Assembly: GCA_009912175.1 (NCBI GenBank)
Contig: WNDQ01000011.1
Location: 1 to 64,000 of the forward strand
Length of the DNA stretch: 64,000 nucleotides
Reading direction: 5' to 3'
Source: Paracidovorax wautersii
Lineage (GTDB): Bacteria > Pseudomonadota > Gammaproteobacteria > Burkholderiales > Burkholderiaceae_C
The notes beneath the pieces were generated by a model. The model saw only the letters and a list, made by a program, of their open reading frames with translations. It did no database searches and was not told where the DNA came from. The translations under genes and the position numbers were made by a program. Shown here in pieces: positions 60,605 to 64,000 of the stretch; within the stretch, counting starts at the first letter, position 1, and every line of letters starts with the position of its first letter.

Positions 60605-61714
60605 ATGTCTGATTTAAGTCTTCAACTGCAGCAGGCGGCTAGCCAACTTCCAGTTACCAGTTACTTCAACACGGAGCTGTTCGCGCACGAGCTGTCCACC
60701 ATCTTCCATGCCGGCCCCCGCTACGTGGGGCATGAACTGGCCGTGCCCGAAGTGGGCGACTATCACGTGCTCGCCCACGAGGGCGACGGCCGCGCGCTGG
60801 TGCGCACGCCCACGGGCGTGGAGCTGATCTCCAACGTCTGCCGCCACCGGCAGGCCGTCATCCTCAAGGGCCGTGGCAACACGGGCAGCAACATCGTCTG
60901 CCCGCTGCACCGCTGGACCTACGACACCAAGGGTGAGCTGGTCGGCGCGCCGCATTTTGCGCAGGACCCGTGCCTGAACCTCAAGCGTTATCCGCTGCGC
61001 AACTGGAACGGCATGCTGTTCGAGGACAACGGCCGCGACATCGCCGCCGACCTTGCCGGCATGGGGCCGCGCGCGGAACTCGACTTCAGCGGCTACGTGC
61101 TCGATTCGGTGCGCGTGCACGAGTGCGACTACAACTGGAAGACCTTCATCGAGGTCTACCTGGAGGACTACCACGTCGGTCCCTTCCACCCGGGCCTGGG
61201 CCGCTTCGTGGCCTGCGAGGACCTGCGCTGGGAGTTCAAGCCCGAGTACTCGGTGCAGACCGTAGGCGTGGCCCATGAGCTGGCCAAGCCGGGCAGCGAC
61301 ACCTACTCGCGCTGGCACGAGGCGGTGCTCAGCCACAACGGCCGCGCCCCCAAGCACGGCGCGATCTGGCTGACCTACTACCCGCACATCATGGTCGAGT
61401 GGTATCCGAATTCGCTGGTGGTCTCCACGCTGCACCCGGTCAGCCCGAACAAGACCATCAACGTGGTCGAGTTCTACTACCCCGAGGAAATCGCCGCCTT
61501 CGAGCGCGAGTACGTCCAGGCCCAGCAGGCCGCCTACATGGAGACCTGCGAGGAAGACGACGAGATCGCGCTGCGCATGGACGCCGGCCGCAAGGCCCTG
61601 ATGGACCGGGGCGACAACGAGGTCGGCCCCTACCAGAGCCCGATGGAAGACGGCATGCAGCACTTCCACGAGTGGTACCGCAGAACCATGGCCAAAGCAG
61701 GCGTCTCGCTCTGA
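60605..61714 (+). CDS. Rieske non-haem iron oxygenase, alpha subunit
   Basis: A 369-residue ring-hydroxylating-type oxygenase. Rieske cluster ligands are CRH (about 79-81) and CPLH (about 99-102), with the usual 17-residue spacing. The C-terminal SRPBCC catalytic domain has the mononuclear iron His pair in EVYLEDYHVGPFHPGLGR and an acidic ligand further on, about where the third residue is expected. No reductase or ferredoxin gene is adjacent, so partners are encoded elsewhere. Substrate is unknown; such stand-alone proteins include choline/carnitine- and aromatic-type enzymes. The promoter and unusual leader upstream suggest specific control. Confidence 0.9.
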   Translation: MSDLSLQLQQAASQLPVTSYFNTELFAHELSTIFHAGPRYVGHELAVPEVGDYHVLAHEGDGRALVRTPTGVELISNVCRHRQAVILKGRGNTGSNIVCPLHRWTYDTKGELVGAPHFAQDPCLNLKRYPLRNWNGMLFEDNGRDIAADLAGMGPRAELDFSGYVLDSVRVHECDYNWKTFIEVYLEDYHVGPFHPGLGRFVACEDLRWEFKPEYSVQTVGVAHELAKPGSDTYSRWHEAVLSHNGRAPKHGAIWLTYYPHIMVEWYPNSLVVSTLHPVSPNKTINVVEFYYPEEIAAFEREYVQAQQAAYMETCEEDDEIALRMDAGRKALMDRGDNEVGPYQSPMEDGMQHFHEWYRRTMAKAGVSL

Positions 61715-61732
61715 AACGGCCAAGCAGGATCC

Positions 61733-61764
61733 AGGGCCCGGCGATAGAATCCCCGGGCCCTTTT
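61733..61764 (+). terminator. Terminator of the Rieske gene
   Basis: AGGGCCCGG (61733-61741) pairs with CCGGGCCCT (61753-61761), then T run. The loop contains TAGAAT, which could be the -10 box of the next gene, so terminator and promoter would overlap. Confidence 0.75.
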
Positions 61765-61784
61765 TGTTGTCCGGAACCCGTTCC

Positions 61785-62699
61785 ATGCAAGCCCTCTGGA
61801 TGCTGCTCGCCACCCTGCTGTTCGCGCTCATGGGGGTGTGCGTCAAGCTCGCATCGCCCTACTACACCACGGCCGAGCTGATCTTTTACCGCGGCATCAT
61901 CGGCGTGATGGTGCTGGCCCTGCTGGCACGCTCGCAAGGCGAGTCGCTGCGCACGCGCTACCCCGGCATGCATGCCTGGCGCAGCCTGATCGGCGTGACC
62001 TCCATGGGCGGCTGGTTCTACACCATCGGCTACCTGCCGCTGGCCACGGCCGTCACGCTCAACTACATGAGCAGCATCTGGATCGCGGCCTTCATCGTTG
62101 GCGGCGCGCTGCTGGCCTTGCGGCCTCTCAAGCATGAAACATCGCCATTGCGCGCCCAGGGTCCGCTGGCCGTCACCGTGATCCTGGGTTTCATCGGCGT
62201 GCTCCTGATGATGCGGCCTTCGTTCGAGCCGACCCAGCTCTTTGCCGGCATGGTCGGCCTGCTGGCCGGCCTGCTCGCGGCCTTTGCCTACCTGCAGGTG
62301 GTGGCGCTGGCGCGCGTGGGCGAGCCCGAGACACGCACGGTGTTCTATTTCGCCCTGGGCTGCGCGATTGCCGGTGGCGGCGCGGCGCTGGCTGGCGGCC
62401 TGTCGCCCTGGAACTGGCGCGGCGCCATCTGGCTGATCCCCGTGGGCGTGCTCGCCGCCCTGGCGCAGCTGTGCATGACACGCGCCTACGCACGCAGCCA
62501 GGGCCACCTGGGCATGCTGTTCGTGGTCAACCTGCAGTATTCAGGCATCATCTTCTCGTCCATGCTCGGCCTGCTGATCTTTGCCGAGTACCTGCCGCCC
62601 ATCGCCTGGGCTGGCATGGCCCTCATCATCGTCAGCGGTGTGCTGGCCAGCATCCTGCGGGCCCGCGTGGTGCCCAGCGTGCCCGCCGAAGACCGCTGA
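61785..62699 (+). CDS. DMT-family (EamA) transporter
   Basis: A 304-residue inner-membrane protein with ten predicted helices in two EamA halves (about 1-138 and 145-290). Typical segments are LWMLLATLLFALMGVCVKLA, the first-half end GFIGVLLMMRPSF, and LLIFAEYLPPIAWAGMALII near the C-terminus. The family exports metabolites and amino acids; the substrate is unknown. ATG at 61785 is used, 24 bases after the upstream terminator stem, with little room for a separate leader. Confidence 0.88.
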   Translation: MQALWMLLATLLFALMGVCVKLASPYYTTAELIFYRGIIGVMVLALLARSQGESLRTRYPGMHAWRSLIGVTSMGGWFYTIGYLPLATAVTLNYMSSIWIAAFIVGGALLALRPLKHETSPLRAQGPLAVTVILGFIGVLLMMRPSFEPTQLFAGMVGLLAGLLAAFAYLQVVALARVGEPETRTVFYFALGCAIAGGGAALAGGLSPWNWRGAIWLIPVGVLAALAQLCMTRAYARSQGHLGMLFVVNLQYSGIIFSSMLGLLIFAEYLPPIAWAGMALIIVSGVLASILRARVVPSVPAEDR

Positions 62700-62725
62700 T
62701 TTCGTTCCCCCTGGAGCCCTTCACC

Positions 62726-63616
62726 ATGCCCGCTTCTTCCGCGCCCCAAACCACCGGTCCCCACACCACGCTGATCACCGCCGAACAGCTCCAGGGGCTG
62801 ATCGCCGTGGGCAAGCCCGTGCTCGTCTTCGACGTCAGCTTCGACCTCATGAACCCGCGTGTCGGTGCCGAACAGTTCGTCAGCGGCCACATCCCCGGCG
62901 CCATCTACGCCGATCTGGACCTGGCACTGAGCGACAAGTCCGGCAGCGGCCAGGCCGCCTCGGGCGGGCGCCACCCACTGCCCAGCCGCGAGGCCTTTGC
63001 GCAATGGCTGGCCAAGGCCGGGCTCAGCCACCACACCCAGGTGGTCGTCTACGACCGCCAGAACGCCAACTACTGCGTGCGCCTGTGGTGGATGCTCAAG
63101 TGGGTCGGCCACGAAGCCGTGGCCGTGCTCGACGGCGGGCTGCAGGCCTGGCAGGCAGCCGGCGGCGCCCTGGAGACCGATGCGCAGACCTATGAACGCG
63201 GCGACTTCCAGCTGGCCGTCTCGCAGGCCGAACTGATCGACGCGAACCAGGTGCTGGCCCACCTCGGCCGCCCGGCCCAGACCGTGATCGATGCGCGCGG
63301 CGCGCCCCGCTATCGCGGCGAGGTCGAACCGCTCGACCCCGTGGCCGGCCACATTCCAGGCGCGCTCAACCGCCCCTTCACCGAGAACTTCGACGCCAGC
63401 GGCAAGTTCAAGCCCGCCGCCACGCTGCGCGCCGAATTCGAGGCCCTGCTCGCCGGCCACGACCCGGCCGGCGTGGTGCACCAGTGCGGCAGCGGCGTCA
63501 GCGCCACCCCCAACCTGCTGGCCATGGAAATCGCCGGCCTGGGCCGCGCCAAGCTCTATGCCGGCAGCTGGAGCGACTGGTGCAGCGACCCCAGCCGCCC
63601 CGTGGCGCAAGGGTGA
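62726..63616 (+). CDS. sseA: 3-mercaptopyruvate/thiosulfate sulfurtransferase
   Basis: A 296-residue tandem rhodanese. The inactive N-terminal domain (about 12-150) has VLVFDVSFDLMNPRVGAEQF and GHIPGAIYADLDLALSD. The active C-terminal domain (about 175-290) has HQCGSGVSATPNLLAMEIAG, where the catalytic Cys starts a CGSGVSA loop typical of mercaptopyruvate-type enzymes (CGSGVTA). The gene has GGAG upstream of ATG 62726 and begins 26 bases after the transporter, probably in the same transcript. Confidence 0.9.
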   Translation: MPASSAPQTTGPHTTLITAEQLQGLIAVGKPVLVFDVSFDLMNPRVGAEQFVSGHIPGAIYADLDLALSDKSGSGQAASGGRHPLPSREAFAQWLAKAGLSHHTQVVVYDRQNANYCVRLWWMLKWVGHEAVAVLDGGLQAWQAAGGALETDAQTYERGDFQLAVSQAELIDANQVLAHLGRPAQTVIDARGAPRYRGEVEPLDPVAGHIPGALNRPFTENFDASGKFKPAATLRAEFEALLAGHDPAGVVHQCGSGVSATPNLLAMEIAGLGRAKLYAGSWSDWCSDPSRPVAQG

Positions 63617-63688
63617 GCGCCGCCAGGCACTTGATCCGCGTCGTCCATCACACTGCGCGCCACGGCGTACCAAACACCACAACCCTAT

Positions 63689-63726
63689 CCAAGTGACAGC
63701 GTGGACGCCAAGTGACAGCGTGGACG
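63689..63726. repeat. Perfect 19-bp tandem duplication
   Basis: CCAAGTGACAGCGTGGACG at 63689-63707 is repeated without change at 63708-63726, between sseA and the ZIP gene. Possibly a remnant of a mobile-element end; no partner is seen. Confidence 0.7.
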
Positions 63727-63740
63727 GGCTCCGCCCGGCC

Positions 63741-63790
63741 GGGGCTGTCGCCCCCCAGTGGGGGGAGGCGCCGCCAGGCGCTTCGGGGGG
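63741..63790. repeat. GC-rich palindromic element between convergent genes
   Basis: CCCCCC (63751-63756) with GGGGGG (63760-63765), then GGCGCC-type palindromes up to CTTCGGGGGG. Resembles REP-like elements frequent between genes in comamonads and may act as a terminator for both flanking genes. Confidence 0.45.
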
Positions 63791-63793
63791 CGT

Positions 63794-64000
63794 CTAATGC
63801 GCGTGGGCGAAGCCACTGGCGAGTGTGACGATCGCAATGCCCGCCGCCAGCCACGTGATCTGCGCCAGCGTCTGGCGCGCCGACAGGCGCTTTTGCAGCT
63901 GGGGAATCAGATCGGCCAGCGCCACGTAGACAAAGCTGCTGGAGGCCACCACCAGGAAGAAGGGCAGCCAGTCGAGCAGGTGATCGACCACGAAGTAACC
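63794..64000 (-). CDS. ZIP-family metal transporter, C-terminal part (cut by window edge)
   Basis: The last 68 residues of a protein whose start lies beyond position 64000. The visible part reads PFFLVVASSSFVYVALADLI with following PQLQKRLSARQTLAQITWLA, the pattern of the penultimate helix of ZIP transporters (V-A-L-A-D-L-I-P, with the conserved polar metal-path residues), and ends in a final helix IVTLASGFAHAH. ZIP proteins import zinc and other divalent metals. Reading it as ZIP rests on this one helix pair, so family confidence is moderate. It converges on sseA. Confidence 0.65.
   Translation of the reverse strand, partial: GYFVVDHLLDWLPFFLVVASSSFVYVALADLIPQLQKRLSARQTLAQITWLAAGIAIVTLASGFAHAH

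Noticed and set aside
1-64000. CRISPR arrays, rRNA genes, intact insertion sequences
   Set aside because: Looked for regularly spaced repeats, rRNA signatures and transposase-like proteins; none seen.

Overview
The window is high-GC DNA from a member of the Burkholderiales, most likely a comamonad. This rests on gene content and order: smpB divergent from ratA-rnfH-guaB, xseB-ispA-dxs, aat next to bpt, urtABCDE, and a complete otn/ltn threonate operon. The exact genus cannot be read from the sequence.

Layout. 1-2.3 kb: the integrase end of an integrative element lodged at the 3' end of guaA, with two AlpA-type regulators, an ASCH-like protein and an integrase broken by an in-frame amber codon. 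2.3-10.7 kb: housekeeping block (guaA, guaB, ratA-rnfH, smpB, ppa, aat, bpt) with an efflux gene between guaB and guaA. 10.8-17.9 kb: an IclR regulator, then a FadR-type regulator, GntP-type permease and LtnD-OtnK-OtnC-OtnI, a full route from L-threonate to dihydroxyacetone phosphate. 17.9-29.1 kb: an alpha/beta hydrolase, then an apparent nitrogen-scavenging block: lipoprotein gamma-glutamyltransferase, non-haem iron oxygenase, NMT1-type binding protein, nucleobase-type deaminase and a BMP-type ABC importer. Four sigma-54 (-24/-12) promoters are visible here, two of them divergent and sharing an identical 18-base early leader. 29.1-45 kb: a frameshifted metallophosphoesterase, an isolated and apparently internally deleted ureD, a YncE-like protein behind a possible Fur box, a large FAD/Fe-S dehydrogenase, a LysR regulator, an amine-oxidase-like flavoprotein, and urtABCDE with a frameshift in urtA. 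45-49.5 kb: small secreted and membrane proteins, then a TetR-SDR-MFS unit with two matching operators. 49.6-56.8 kb: tRNA-Arg(TCT), an acid phosphatase behind a Pho box, two convergent candidate small RNAs, and mprF(lpiA)-acvB for lysyl-phosphatidylglycerol. 56.9-64 kb: dxs-ispA-xseB, a Rieske oxygenase behind a long leader that can fold as a three-way junction, a DMT permease, a sulfurtransferase and the 3' end of a ZIP transporter.

The most novel signals are non-coding: the paired small RNAs with C/U-rich loops between the phosphatase and mprF, the structured leader of the Rieske gene, and the mirrored sigma-54 promoters. Several genes are damaged (integrase, metallophosphoesterase, urtA, probably ureD and the DHA2 transporter). 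This could be real decay or sequence error, and only read-level data can decide. All family assignments come from reading the proteins by eye; no database search was run.
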